Source of the DNA: Pseudopedobacter saltans DSM 12145
Lineage (GTDB): Bacteria > Bacteroidota > Bacteroidia > Sphingobacteriales > Sphingobacteriaceae
Direction: 5' to 3'
Length of the DNA stretch: 64,000 nucleotides
Assembly: GCF_000190735.1 (NCBI RefSeq)
Contig: NC_015177.1
Location: forward strand, 3,100,001-3,164,000
A program made the position numbers and the translations under genes. The notes below the pieces were generated by a model. It made no database searches and had not been told where the DNA came from. It saw only the letters and a list, made by a program, of their open reading frames with translations. Below are positions 19,006-28,384 of the stretch, in pieces. How positions within the stretch are numbered: position 1 is the stretch's first letter; each line of letters begins with the position of its first letter.

Positions 19006-22000
19006 TTAAAACCCTACTGATGCACCCAACATAATGGTTCTTGGCTGCGGATAAACACCTTTATCAATACCTAAACCTAAAGCACCTCCAGAAACTTCAG
19101 GATCAAATCCAGTATATTTAGTTAAGACAAATAAATTGGTCCCCGAAGCGTAAACTCGTATTTTGTCTATTTTAGCTGCTTTTATATTTCTGAAGGTATA
19201 GCCAATAGAAGCATTCTTTAATCTCAAGAAGCTTCCTTCTTCCAGGAAGAATGTAGATGGATTGGTAAAATTCCCATTCAAATCACCCGCAGCCACTCTT
19301 GGATATGAATTAGTGGTTCCCTCTCCATGCCAACGATTCATGATTTCAACCGGGAAATTTGCTGTCAGTAAATCCCATCTATGCAAACTATTAAAGATTT
19401 TATAATCTGCCAAACCATTAAAGAATACATTGACATCCAGATTTTTATAGCGGGCATTTAGATTTAAACCATAGTTATATTTAGGATGTGGAGACCCTCC
19501 CATAGATCTGTCTTTACTGTCTATGATGCCATCTCCATTCAAATCCTTAAATCTGATATCTCCCGGAACAGCATTAGGCTGGATTAACTTTCCATCTTTC
19601 TGGTGTGCATTAACCTCTGCCTGATTCTGGAAGATCCCATCCATGGTATATAACCAGAAATAACCAAGCGGGTAACCTGCTTCCATGCGAGCGATATCTC
19701 CCATTTGATTATTGGCATTACCGCCCATTAAATACCCATTTGAATTCCCGACAAGGGTTACTTCATTATGATTATAGGCTCCGTTTATAGTAGCATCAAA
19801 ATAGAACTTACCAAAATCTTTTTGATAACCTAAAGACAGTTCTATCCCTTTATTTACCACACCACCTGCATTTCCCCATGGCTGAGCATTTCCTGCGTAC
19901 AATGGTATAGGTATACGCAATAAAAGACCTTTGGTAGACTTCTTGTATAAATCGAAGGTTAATTTGAAATCTTTAAGAAATTCTGCGTCGATACCTATAT
20001 TGGCTTGCTCTGAATTTTCCCACTTAAGATCTTGGTTTGAAACACCACTTGGAGAGGCTCCAATTTGTTGAACATCTGAACCAAAGTAATAGTTTCTTGC
20101 ATAAGTACTTATTGTTGACAGATATCTAAAATCTTCAATTTGATCGTTCCCTGTCCCTCCCCAACTAGCTCTTAGTTTTAAAGAGTTGATTTGATTAACA
20201 TTTTGCATGAAATTTTCCTTGTGAATATTCCATCCAGCAGATACTGAGGGAAAATAACTAAACTTGTTATTCTTACCAAATCGATACGATCCATCCACTC
20301 TATAGGTTGCGGTCATCATGTATTTATTATCATAATCATAGTTTACACGACCGAAGTAAGAAACAAACCCACTCTCCCAAGCAGTTCCCGAAGCAGTCGC
20401 ACTCGTATTGTCCTTTGCTGCACTTAGATAAGCAAACTCTGGATCGTCATACAATAATCCATTTTTCGATGCGGACACATTGGATCCATACCCTGTATTC
20501 ACCGTATTTCCCAACATAGCTGTTAGAGAATGTAAATTGATTTTTTTGGTATAAGTCAGAATATTATCTATATTCAGATACTTGCTTTCTGCCATAGATT
20601 TACTGGCACCTGTAGCAATAGTTTTATTCGTAGAATTTAAGTAATAAATGGGGGTATAACCTCTTCCTTCATCATACTGCAAAGAAGCTCCAATACTGGT
20701 TTTAATCTTCAGTCCTTTTAAAATTTGTAGCTCTCCAAATGCATCTGCATACATTTTTGTATAACCCGAAGATCCATTGGTATAGTAAATTCTTGCTATA
20801 GGGTTTACAATTTCCTGAGCAACATAACGTGATATGGCAAAGGTTCCATCATCATTCATTACCGGAGTCACTGGATCCATATTTATGGCACTTAAAATAG
20901 GGCCAGAATTACCACTATTGGTAGCTATAGATGCTCTTTTCACATTGGTTACACTCAAATTTACTCCTGTATTCAATAAACCTTCAATTACATTTTGCTT
21001 GGTATTGATACGGCCAGTGTATCTCTCAAAATCAGATTTTCCTTTGGCAATTGTTCCCGATTGCGAAAAATAAGAGAATGAAGAAGCATAAGATGACTTT
21101 TCATTTCCACCAGTTAAAGAAACCTGATGATTCTGAATAGGTGCATTCAAGTAAGAAACCTCACGCTGCCAATCTGTTCCTTTTCCCATTTTCTCTATTT
21201 CTATTTCTGAAAAAGGAAGTGGTAAATTGGAATTAAAATGCAATTCATTTTGGATTCTCGCGTATTGGGTTGCATCCAACACATCCACATACTTTCTGAT
21301 ATTCTGAAATCCACGATAATATTCATAATCTAACTTAGTTCTACCTGCTTTTCCAGATTTTGTAGTGATGATAACAACTCCATTTGCTCCACGAGCACCA
21401 AAAATTGCTGCAGACGCTGCATCCTTTAGCACTTCCATCGTTTCAATATCCCTTGGATTTACCGCTTCCAGATCTCCTCTTGGAAATCCATCTACAATAA
21501 ATAAAGGATCATTACTACCATTGGTCCCAACACCTCTGATTCTGATACTTACCCCAGAACCTGGTTGACCGCTGTTCATCATAACTGTTACCCCAGCTGT
21601 CTTTCCCTGAATAGCCTGATCTGCCCGCATCAAGCCGGGTACTTCCAAATCTTTTGGCGTTAAAGAAGCAATAGCACCTGTTACTAAGCTCTTTTTTTGT
21701 ACTCCATAACCTATAACAACAACGCTTTCCAAATCCTGCACACTTTTACTCATCATAACGGTTACATCCGTTTCATTTTTCAGGACCATTTCTTTACTTT
21801 TCATCCCCACCGTTGTAAAAACTAAAGTTGATGATCCCTGCGGTACTTTGATACTGAATTTTCCATCAATATCGGTCATAGTACCTCCACTGGCACCTTT
21901 TACCGTAACAGCAACACCGGGTATAACCGAACTATCCTCAATGTCTTTTACGACTCCTTTTACTGTTCTAGCCTCTTGCGCATGGGTAGTAAAAGCTACA

Positions 22001-22056
22001 CACATGAGACTGACCAGGAAACAGAAACATGAAAACTGTTTAATTTTGATTCTCAT
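19006..22056 (-). CDS. SusC/RagA-family TonB-linked outer-membrane transporter (no STN domain)
   Basis: This 1016-residue protein has a signal peptide ending at THAQ (residue 27). A carboxypeptidase-regulatory-like beta-sandwich follows (about 32-110: VKGVVKD ... TDIDGKFSIKV), then the TonB box region VVVIGYGVQKK (about 113-123), the plug (to about 230, containing the RIRGVGTNGSNDPLFIVDG pattern) and a 22-strand barrel ending in MLGASVGF. There is no secretin/TonB N-terminal (STN) domain, so it is not expected to signal to a FecR anti-sigma factor. That fits regulation by the 7TM protein upstream instead. It imports oligosaccharides released by the PUL enzymes. Confidence 0.95.
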   Translation of the reverse strand: MRIKIKQFSCFCFLVSLMCVAFTTHAQEARTVKGVVKDIEDSSVIPGVAVTVKGASGGTMTDIDGKFSIKVPQGSSTLVFTTVGMKSKEMVLKNETDVTVMMSKSVQDLESVVVIGYGVQKKSLVTGAIASLTPKDLEVPGLMRADQAIQGKTAGVTVMMNSGQPGSGVSIRIRGVGTNGSNDPLFIVDGFPRGDLEAVNPRDIETMEVLKDAASAAIFGARGANGVVIITTKSGKAGRTKLDYEYYRGFQNIRKYVDVLDATQYARIQNELHFNSNLPLPFSEIEIEKMGKGTDWQREVSYLNAPIQNHQVSLTGGNEKSSYASSFSYFSQSGTIAKGKSDFERYTGRINTKQNVIEGLLNTGVNLSVTNVKRASIATNSGNSGPILSAINMDPVTPVMNDDGTFAISRYVAQEIVNPIARIYYTNGSSGYTKMYADAFGELQILKGLKIKTSIGASLQYDEGRGYTPIYYLNSTNKTIATGASKSMAESKYLNIDNILTYTKKINLHSLTAMLGNTVNTGYGSNVSASKNGLLYDDPEFAYLSAAKDNTSATASGTAWESGFVSYFGRVNYDYDNKYMMTATYRVDGSYRFGKNNKFSYFPSVSAGWNIHKENFMQNVNQINSLKLRASWGGTGNDQIEDFRYLSTISTYARNYYFGSDVQQIGASPSGVSNQDLKWENSEQANIGIDAEFLKDFKLTFDLYKKSTKGLLLRIPIPLYAGNAQPWGNAGGVVNKGIELSLGYQKDFGKFYFDATINGAYNHNEVTLVGNSNGYLMGGNANNQMGDIARMEAGYPLGYFWLYTMDGIFQNQAEVNAHQKDGKLIQPNAVPGDIRFKDLNGDGIIDSKDRSMGGSPHPKYNYGLNLNARYKNLDVNVFFNGLADYKIFNSLHRWDLLTANFPVEIMNRWHGEGTTNSYPRVAAGDLNGNFTNPSTFFLEEGSFLRLKNASIGYTFRNIKAAKIDKIRVYASGTNLFVLTKYTGFDPEVSGGALGLGIDKGVYPQPRTIMLGASVGF

Positions 22057-22102
22057 AATAATACAATTGGTTTAGTTATTTATTTGGGACTTCATAATTT
22101 AT

Positions 22103-23320
22103 TCAATCTAGATTTAATCCCAATGCCTTAATATAGCCTTGATTTGGCTCACAATTTTTATATTTTATATTTTCTAAATATTGCTTTAGAATTTTTTTAA
22201 TCGCGGCTCTATCTACTTTTAGCTCACGAATTTCTTTATAAGAACCTCTGTTTGCTTCGGCATAATCGATAAGTATCTGATAATTGTCGGGTAACTGCAC
22301 AGAGCTTATATTTTTAGGGCTATCCAGTTTTTTGTATGGCCAGAAATGCCATCCAATATTATGTTTTTCTAATAATTCGCGGAACTCTCTTACCCATTCA
22401 TCTGTATTCTCACCGGTTTCACCAATATAAATTGGTGCATTGAATTTATCTCTGAACTCTATGAAACGTTTAATAGAGCCGAAGTCTGGCTTATCCCCAT
22501 ATTTATGAAAAGTATAAACTGCATTTTTATCCAGGAGTTCAGAGAATATATTGAAGTTCGTATTCCATTGTGACCCACCATAAAATATAATATGGTTTTT
22601 ATCTACACTTCTGATAGCCGCTGTCATTTCCTTATATAATGGAACAATCAGCGGATTAAGCGTTTTAGAATCGAAATAATGTGCTACCGGTTCGTTTAAT
22701 AAATCATAACCTATAATAATAGACTCTTTAGCATATCTTTTTGCAATACTTCTCCATATGTCAATCGCCAGCTTTTGATCTTCCTTACTTTCAAAAAGAA
22801 AGGGATAACCGTAACCATCGTCAATATTATCTCCTGTTTGGCCGCCCGGCGCACAATGCATATCCAAAATCACATAAACTCCTTCTGCTTTACACCAGGA
22901 AATAACTCTATCAAGTAGTTTAAAACCACGGGAAGCATCGTTTCTTCCCATGTAATCTTCAACCGTAAAAAGCTTATAGTTAAAAGGAACTCTGATAGAA
23001 TTTACCCCCATTTTCTTTAAAGACCTGATATCGTCGTGTGTGATATAATTCTCTAAAAAAGTATCCCAAAATTTGGCTGCCTCCGTTGGACCAATCAACT
23101 GTCCCAACATGTCGTGAATCATATACGGAGAATTCGTTCTTTTAAACTTGAACATATAGCCCTCGGGAACCAACCAGTTTCCTAAATTTGTTCCTTTTAT
23201 TAAAAAGGGCTTACCATTTGGGTCAACAATCTCTTTCCCTTGTACACTAAAGAACTTATCTCTTGCGTTCAGGGAAGCGACTGCAAAAAATAGGGTTATG
23301 GTAAAAAGTAACTTCTTCAT
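22103..23320 (-). CDS. GH5-family glycoside hydrolase (exo-beta-1,3-glucanase/endoglucanase type)
   Basis: The 405-residue enzyme has a Sec signal peptide (residues 1-19) and one GH5 barrel. Visible signatures are GTNLGNWLVPEG (43-54), SIRVPFNY (108-115), the LLNEP motif with Glu210 as acid/base, and the IGETGE motif with Glu301 as nucleophile. The NLGNWL start resembles yeast Exg-type beta-1,3-glucanases, which supports a beta-glucan PUL, although GH5 covers many specificities. It lies between GH2 and SusC with 19- and 46-base gaps, so it is co-transcribed. Confidence 0.85.
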   Translation of the reverse strand: MKKLLFTITLFFAVASLNARDKFFSVQGKEIVDPNGKPFLIKGTNLGNWLVPEGYMFKFKRTNSPYMIHDMLGQLIGPTEAAKFWDTFLENYITHDDIRSLKKMGVNSIRVPFNYKLFTVEDYMGRNDASRGFKLLDRVISWCKAEGVYVILDMHCAPGGQTGDNIDDGYGYPFLFESKEDQKLAIDIWRSIAKRYAKESIIIGYDLLNEPVAHYFDSKTLNPLIVPLYKEMTAAIRSVDKNHIIFYGGSQWNTNFNIFSELLDKNAVYTFHKYGDKPDFGSIKRFIEFRDKFNAPIYIGETGENTDEWVREFRELLEKHNIGWHFWPYKKLDSPKNISSVQLPDNYQILIDYAEANRGSYKEIRELKVDRAAIKKILKQYLENIKYKNCEPNQGYIKALGLNLD

Positions 23321-23339
23321 TTTAAATTGTAGTGTCGTA

Positions 23340-25187
23340 TTATTTATATTTCTTAGCTAATTCGTCGTAATATCCCTTTAGTACATAAAATGCCTTTTTC
23401 TTTCTGCCCTGATGGTCATAAAGCCCTTTATTGTTCCACCCTTCCTGATAAACAGGATTATTTCTTCTCGGCGATCTAAAATCAGCCAATATCCACGGGG
23501 AAATCCCAATGAAATTTGATGGCATCCGCTTTAACATATCTACTTGTTCTTTATAGTACCATTCCTGAAATTCCTCACTCCACAACTGTTTGGCATCTGC
23601 ATTAAATCCACCTACAGCTTCTGCTCCCGTTTCGCTGATAAACAATGGCTTTTTATAATGAGTTCCCCAGTTTGCTGTTCTGCAACTTTCTGGCGTTCCG
23701 CCATACCAGCCTAAATATTGGTTAAAAGAAACAATATCTACATAAGCTCCTAGTGGATCATCAATCCACCTCATATTCTCTTCTGAATGATAATTCACTT
23801 CTAATGCCGCAGAAACTAACCGAGTAGGATCTTGCTTTCTCGCTTCCGCCAATAGATTTTTCATAAAATTGGTTCTTACTTCACTTACCGGAGTTTCATT
23901 TCCAACCGACCAAATAATAATACTCGCTCTGTTTTTGTCTCTATCGATCATTTCATCCAACTGAGTTTTTGCTTTTTCAAACACTTTATCGCTGGTAAAA
24001 TCAATAGTCCAGTAAACTGGGATTTCTGACCATACTAATAACCCCAGCGAATCTGCCAAACGGGTCATTTTTTCATCATGTGGATAGTGTGCTAAGCGGA
24101 CCATGTTGCAACCTAATTCTCTTGCCCATCCAAGCAATTGATTAGCGTCCTTTTGTGTATTGGCTCTTCTACCCTCCTGTGGAATTTCGGAGTGTATGCT
24201 GATCCCTCTTAAAAAAAGAGATTTGCCGTTTAATAAAACTTTCTCTCCCTGCACCTCGATATTTCTAAACCCAATCTTTTCACTTACCTTATCTGCTTTA
24301 CTGCTAATATTTACCTGGTAAAGTTTAGGATTTTCTAAACTCCATAATTTAAGTTTAGGTGCGTTAATCTTCACTTCTGCTCTTCCCGCAGCATTTACCG
24401 TAAATTTTTGATTGATTTTAAGTTCTGGTATTTCTACATATACCTCTTCGTTTGCTTTCGCATTTTTAACTTCAACCCAGCCTTCTATTAAATTAGATTT
24501 TGTATGAGGTTTTGCCAGCTGGATAAAGTAATTGCTGATGAACTGATTTGGAACTTCTACCAGAGATACATCTCTGATAATACCTCCATAATTCCACCAA
24601 TCTGTATTTAGGGTTGGAATTTCATCTGCATATCTCCTATTATCTACTTTAACTACTAAAAAATTGTCCTTTTCTTTCAAAAGGGATGACGGGATTTCAA
24701 AATTGAAAGGACTGAATGCTCCTTTATGCATTCCAAGTTTTTTGCCGTTTAAATATACATCTGCTCTATAACTAACGGCTCCAAAATAGACGTATAACTT
24801 GTTATTCGTATCTGACTTTTTATAGTCAAAGCTTTTTTTGTACCAAACAGTCCCTTCATAATACAGGAACTTATCGGCTTGTGAATTCCAGTCTCCGGGA
24901 ACATTAAGCGTATACTTATCATTGTAACCATGCTCTTTTCTATCTAAGGAGTTTGCCGGAACATCGGTATTCCAATAAGCCTCCGGATCTTTCTCTGCCC
25001 GCTCTCTGTATCTATAATCATAAAATCCGGTTTCATAAATGTCAATAATGTATTGCCATTTTCCGTTAAGGCTTGTTGTCTTCCGATTTGGAATATTGGT
25101 TATCAGATCTGAACTTATTGCTGAAGTTTTAACAAAAATCAGCACAAGCAGCAACAGAAAACATTTGAAATGTAGTTTTTGCATCAT
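23340..25187 (-). CDS. GH2-family glycosidase, beta-glucuronidase-like
   Basis: The 615-residue protein has a signal peptide (residues 1-25) and the GH2 order: jelly-roll sugar-binding domain (about 35-210), Ig-like domain (215-315) and TIM barrel (315-610). Acid/base is Glu431 in SVGNET and nucleophile Glu519 in FISETG. Near the C-terminus WNNKG (584-588) provides an N-x-K pair (Asn585, Lys587) equivalent to the Asn-x-Lys that grips the carboxylate in beta-glucuronidases. The length also equals that class (about 600). I therefore prefer glucuronidase over galactosidase or mannosidase. It is the first enzyme gene of the PUL, 293 bases downstream of the receptor gene. Confidence 0.82.
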   Translation of the reverse strand: MMQKLHFKCFLLLLVLIFVKTSAISSDLITNIPNRKTTSLNGKWQYIIDIYETGFYDYRYRERAEKDPEAYWNTDVPANSLDRKEHGYNDKYTLNVPGDWNSQADKFLYYEGTVWYKKSFDYKKSDTNNKLYVYFGAVSYRADVYLNGKKLGMHKGAFSPFNFEIPSSLLKEKDNFLVVKVDNRRYADEIPTLNTDWWNYGGIIRDVSLVEVPNQFISNYFIQLAKPHTKSNLIEGWVEVKNAKANEEVYVEIPELKINQKFTVNAAGRAEVKINAPKLKLWSLENPKLYQVNISSKADKVSEKIGFRNIEVQGEKVLLNGKSLFLRGISIHSEIPQEGRRANTQKDANQLLGWARELGCNMVRLAHYPHDEKMTRLADSLGLLVWSEIPVYWTIDFTSDKVFEKAKTQLDEMIDRDKNRASIIIWSVGNETPVSEVRTNFMKNLLAEARKQDPTRLVSAALEVNYHSEENMRWIDDPLGAYVDIVSFNQYLGWYGGTPESCRTANWGTHYKKPLFISETGAEAVGGFNADAKQLWSEEFQEWYYKEQVDMLKRMPSNFIGISPWILADFRSPRRNNPVYQEGWNNKGLYDHQGRKKKAFYVLKGYYDELAKKYK

Positions 25188-25317
25188 CTAAAAATTCTGA
25201 GTGTTTCTAAAAATTATAATTGATCGATTGGATATCGGGACAAATATTCTAAAACACCTTCAAAAAAACAAATAGCAAAAACACATAAAACACTGATTAC
25301 TAGAATATTAAATCAAA

Positions 25318-25333
25318 AATAATACGTATTATT
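25318..25333. promoter_or_regulatory. Perfect 16-bp palindrome, candidate operator upstream of the PUL enzymes
   Basis: AATAATACGTATTATT reads the same on both strands. It lies 131 bases upstream of the GH2 start and 148 bases after the receptor gene stop, inside the 293-base spacer that should hold the PUL promoter. A second, weaker inverted pair (ACCCCT 25357-25362, AGGGGT 25391-25396) lies nearby. Operator function is inferred from position only. Confidence 0.45.
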
Positions 25334-25480
25334 ACCACAACAACTTTCAGGCATTAACCCCTGATAATCAGCACTAAATGAACGGTAATAAGGGGTATAG
25401 GATTAATTATTTAACACGCCTCAATAAAATTTAATTTATTTACGATTTATCTCTCAAAAAGCGCGGCTGGGTATTTATAT

Positions 25481-27343
25481 TCATGCAAAAACCAATTTGT
25501 TCCATCCGTCTTCTCCTGCGCCCTTAAATTCTTTTTTTCTTTCCTGCATCAGCGATTTTATCTTATTAAGGTTTGCCCAGCAGGTTGCCTGCCTTAGCTC
25601 TAAAATCTCGGCAAGCTTATAGGATGATATTTTACCCTTGGTGGTATAAACGATGTACACCATATAAAACGCTTTATTTAGTGGGATTCTACTATTTTGA
25701 AAAATTGTTCCGTTAATCACGGACTCTTCATAATCGCAAGAAGCACATCTTTTGCTATAAGGCTGATGTCCCACATAAAAATCAGTATGATTGCATTTTC
25801 TGCATTTAAAGCCTCTTTGTTCTTTTAACTCGTGTAAAAATTTAACACATGTTTCGTTATCAGGGTAAATTTTAATGAATTCTTCGTAACTAAGGATTTT
25901 AGACATTACGCGAGCTTCTGTAACTTCTGTAATATTCTTCTTTAGCTCTGTGTTGTCTATAGATAGCAATTCATTCATTTTGCGAATCGCTTCGGCCTGC
26001 ACCAAAAGCTCTTTATTTTGAGCTTCTATAATTTCAGACTTTTCTAATACCTCTCTCGTTCTTAAAGCAACTTTATTCTCCAGTTCTACATTTAATTTGT
26101 CTTTAAGCTTTTGCTTAGATTCTAATTCCTGAATAATTCTCTTTTGTGCCTTTTCCTTCTTCTTCTTTAACAGGCGTATATTATCACCAATGGCAAAAGT
26201 CACAAAAAGCATCTCCATAATTAAGCAGAAGCTTAAACTATAAAAATTGGCAGGACCAAAAGGCATTTTTCCAATATTTAATACTTTAATGATCCTGATG
26301 AGTATTCCAAGAAAAATAAAAGAATATCCTGCGACAAAGAATCTTGCGGGATAATATCCTTTTCTAAGAATTACAATTCCCGAGATGAGCGCTAGTAGTA
26401 CCGGAATTACTTCTATAACCTTATAAACAAACCAATGATTATTGATAAAAAGACATATCAGAAAGAAAACAGTTCTGAGACTAAGGTAACTTAAGATGAT
26501 TTTGTCTAGAACCGGAACTTTATGTTTTAAATGCAGAAATTCTCTGGTAAACAGCATACTGAATATAGCAGCGAGATAAAGTGCTACACCATACGCTATT
26601 TCGTTCCATCCCGGAGAACCAGGCCAAAGATATTGAAACCCTATTCCGTTAGAGCTTATTTCGAACATGCCTATACTTAGATTATAGAGCACATAAAACA
26701 GATACTGTTTTTGCCTGACAGCGAGAAACATGACGAGGTTGTAAAGACAGAATACGAGTATCATTCCATATAAAACTCCCAAAAGCACATATTCTCTCAA
26801 CCCGTACTGAATGAACCAATTTACTTTTTTGAGTACAATCATAACTGCCGCGGGTTGTTCTGTTTTAACGGCTATATAATATGTCCTGTCTCCTTCAAAC
26901 CTGCGATTGACATTAAAAGTGAAGTTCTTATGGTGAATTTGTCGTTTCTCAAAGGGAAGCTGGGCCCCGAATTGATGAAGGCGAAAAGAACCTGGTTTGT
27001 TTTGATAGTATATTCTTATGTCATCAATTGTCTGATCATAAAATTCAAGCAAGAAAGCTCCTTTAGCATTCGTATTTTCCAGCCTTATTTTATACCAGTA
27101 GGTGGATTTACTATTTGATGTTTTTGGAACAAAAGTTCTACTGCTTTTAAAACTTGCATCAAATTCTGCTGAAGATATATTACCGATATCTAACTTTCCT
27201 GTCTTATCCTCGAATACTTTTATCTCATTATAAGAAAGAATGTGTTGCTTCGTCTCTGAATCCAGTTTAACTATTTCCTGACAGGTTACAGTTCGGCAAA
27301 TTGTTATGATTAGAAAAAATAATACGGATAAAAATTTAGACAT
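25481..27343 (-). CDS. 7TM-DISM membrane receptor fused to an IS1595-transposase-type zinc-ribbon/HTH output domain
   Basis: The 620-residue protein has four parts. A signal peptide (1-21) is followed by an extracytoplasmic 7TMR-DISMED2-like sandwich (25-175), with TYWYKIRLEN and RTYYIAVKTEQ typical of that domain. Seven hydrophobic helices span about 182-388. A long coiled coil follows (390-475). The C-terminal domain (480-610) has CRKC (514-517) and CASC (533-536) and then SVINGTIFQNSRIPLNKAFY, which closely resembles the zinc-ribbon N-terminus of IS1595/ISXO2 transposases. An HTH-like segment lies at 570-600. The DDE nuclease of those transposases is absent. It is best read as a one-component, membrane-bound transcription regulator heading the PUL. 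Confidence 0.85.
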   Translation of the reverse strand: MSKFLSVLFFLIITICRTVTCQEIVKLDSETKQHILSYNEIKVFEDKTGKLDIGNISSAEFDASFKSSRTFVPKTSNSKSTYWYKIRLENTNAKGAFLLEFYDQTIDDIRIYYQNKPGSFRLHQFGAQLPFEKRQIHHKNFTFNVNRRFEGDRTYYIAVKTEQPAAVMIVLKKVNWFIQYGLREYVLLGVLYGMILVFCLYNLVMFLAVRQKQYLFYVLYNLSIGMFEISSNGIGFQYLWPGSPGWNEIAYGVALYLAAIFSMLFTREFLHLKHKVPVLDKIILSYLSLRTVFFLICLFINNHWFVYKVIEVIPVLLALISGIVILRKGYYPARFFVAGYSFIFLGILIRIIKVLNIGKMPFGPANFYSLSFCLIMEMLFVTFAIGDNIRLLKKKKEKAQKRIIQELESKQKLKDKLNVELENKVALRTREVLEKSEIIEAQNKELLVQAEAIRKMNELLSIDNTELKKNITEVTEARVMSKILSYEEFIKIYPDNETCVKFLHELKEQRGFKCRKCNHTDFYVGHQPYSKRCASCDYEESVINGTIFQNSRIPLNKAFYMVYIVYTTKGKISSYKLAEILELRQATCWANLNKIKSLMQERKKEFKGAGEDGWNKLVFA

Positions 27344-27527
27344 TTTGTTTAGGAATAACCGGTTGCTTTCGGTTCCTAAATTAATAAATTATCCGCTTTA
27401 TTTAAATCTAGTGTTCAACTGATACCTTTTTTAAAACAAAATAAAAAGGCAGAATAAATTACACTGTTTTAAAACTCAAAATCCTCCACGCAGAGTTGGA
27501 AAATCTTATTAGAAAGGAGGTATAAAA

Positions 27528-28313
27528 TTAAAACTTTACCTTAAAATGCTCTTTAGCCTGGCCTTTCCTAAAGAAGACCAAACCTATCCAAAATAAATCG
27601 ATTGTGAAGCTTACATCCGGATGATTTTTAACCTCTTCCCAAGCCTCCTTCATTCCTTTACTCCAATAGATATCATCAAAAATCAGGAGGGAATTTTCGT
27701 GAACTTTTGGCAAACTCCATTTGAAATAATCGAGGGTTGCATCTTTTCTATGATTTCCATCAATAAAGACAAAATCTAATTTTTGAAACCGATCTATTAC
27801 ATTTGGAAAATTATCATCAAAATTTCCAATCTCTAATTGAATATTACTTAGTCCTAAATCCTGGAAATTTTCCCGCGCTACTTTTGCCGTTTCAGGACAA
27901 CCTTCCATAGTTATTATAGTAGCATGCGGAGCAGCTTTAGCCAGGTAAGAGGTGGTTACACCTAAGCAGGTCCCCAATTCTATTATATTGGAGGGTTGCA
28001 TCTCTTTCGCCAACCTATAAATCAACTGAGCTAATTTCTGAGGCTTTAAAGCATTTTTTGCTATTTGTGCAACTGCCTTCTGCTTATTATTATTCATATG
28101 CGAGCCGGCACCCAGATCAGTTATGGTAATAATTCTATTGTCTGATATTAACTTTTTACGTAAATCTTCGATATTTTTGTATTCATCTTTAGTCTTTAAA
28201 TCATAGATAACTTCGTCTATCATTTTATAAACAAAAGGAGAATGTATTCCGTGTCTTGTTTTCGAAGTGAGCCTATGTGTTATAAAGTCTTTAATGAATT
28301 GAAATTTTACCAT
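27528..28313 (-). CDS. Class I SAM-dependent O-methyltransferase-like protein
   Basis: The 261-residue product contains the Rossmann methyltransferase motif I IIELGTCLGVTTSYLAKA (about residues 110-127), followed by an acidic TMEGCPETAKVA (motif II) and DFVFIDGNHRKDATLDYF (motif with the conserved D-G-H/N). This is the layout of the Methyltransf_24/class I O-methyltransferase group. The N-terminal 80 residues (HGIHSPFVYKMI) are a conserved cap found in Bacteroidota homologues. Substrate unknown. It is transcribed towards the receptor gene but 184 bases away, so it is probably a separate unit. Confidence 0.8.
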   Translation of the reverse strand: MVKFQFIKDFITHRLTSKTRHGIHSPFVYKMIDEVIYDLKTKDEYKNIEDLRKKLISDNRIITITDLGAGSHMNNNKQKAVAQIAKNALKPQKLAQLIYRLAKEMQPSNIIELGTCLGVTTSYLAKAAPHATIITMEGCPETAKVARENFQDLGLSNIQLEIGNFDDNFPNVIDRFQKLDFVFIDGNHRKDATLDYFKWSLPKVHENSLLIFDDIYWSKGMKEAWEEVKNHPDVSFTIDLFWIGLVFFRKGQAKEHFKVKF

Positions 28314-28384
28314 GCGCCAAAGGTAAATAATATGAAGGATATTTTTTGGAAGGCATGACTGGTTGATTTATTTTAAGAGGAGTG

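Noticed and set aside
25481-25940. Insertion sequence (IS1595 family) because of the transposase-like zinc ribbon
   Set aside because: The domain is in frame with the receptor, the DDE catalytic part is missing, and no terminal inverted repeats or target duplications are seen. It is a fused domain, not a mobile element.
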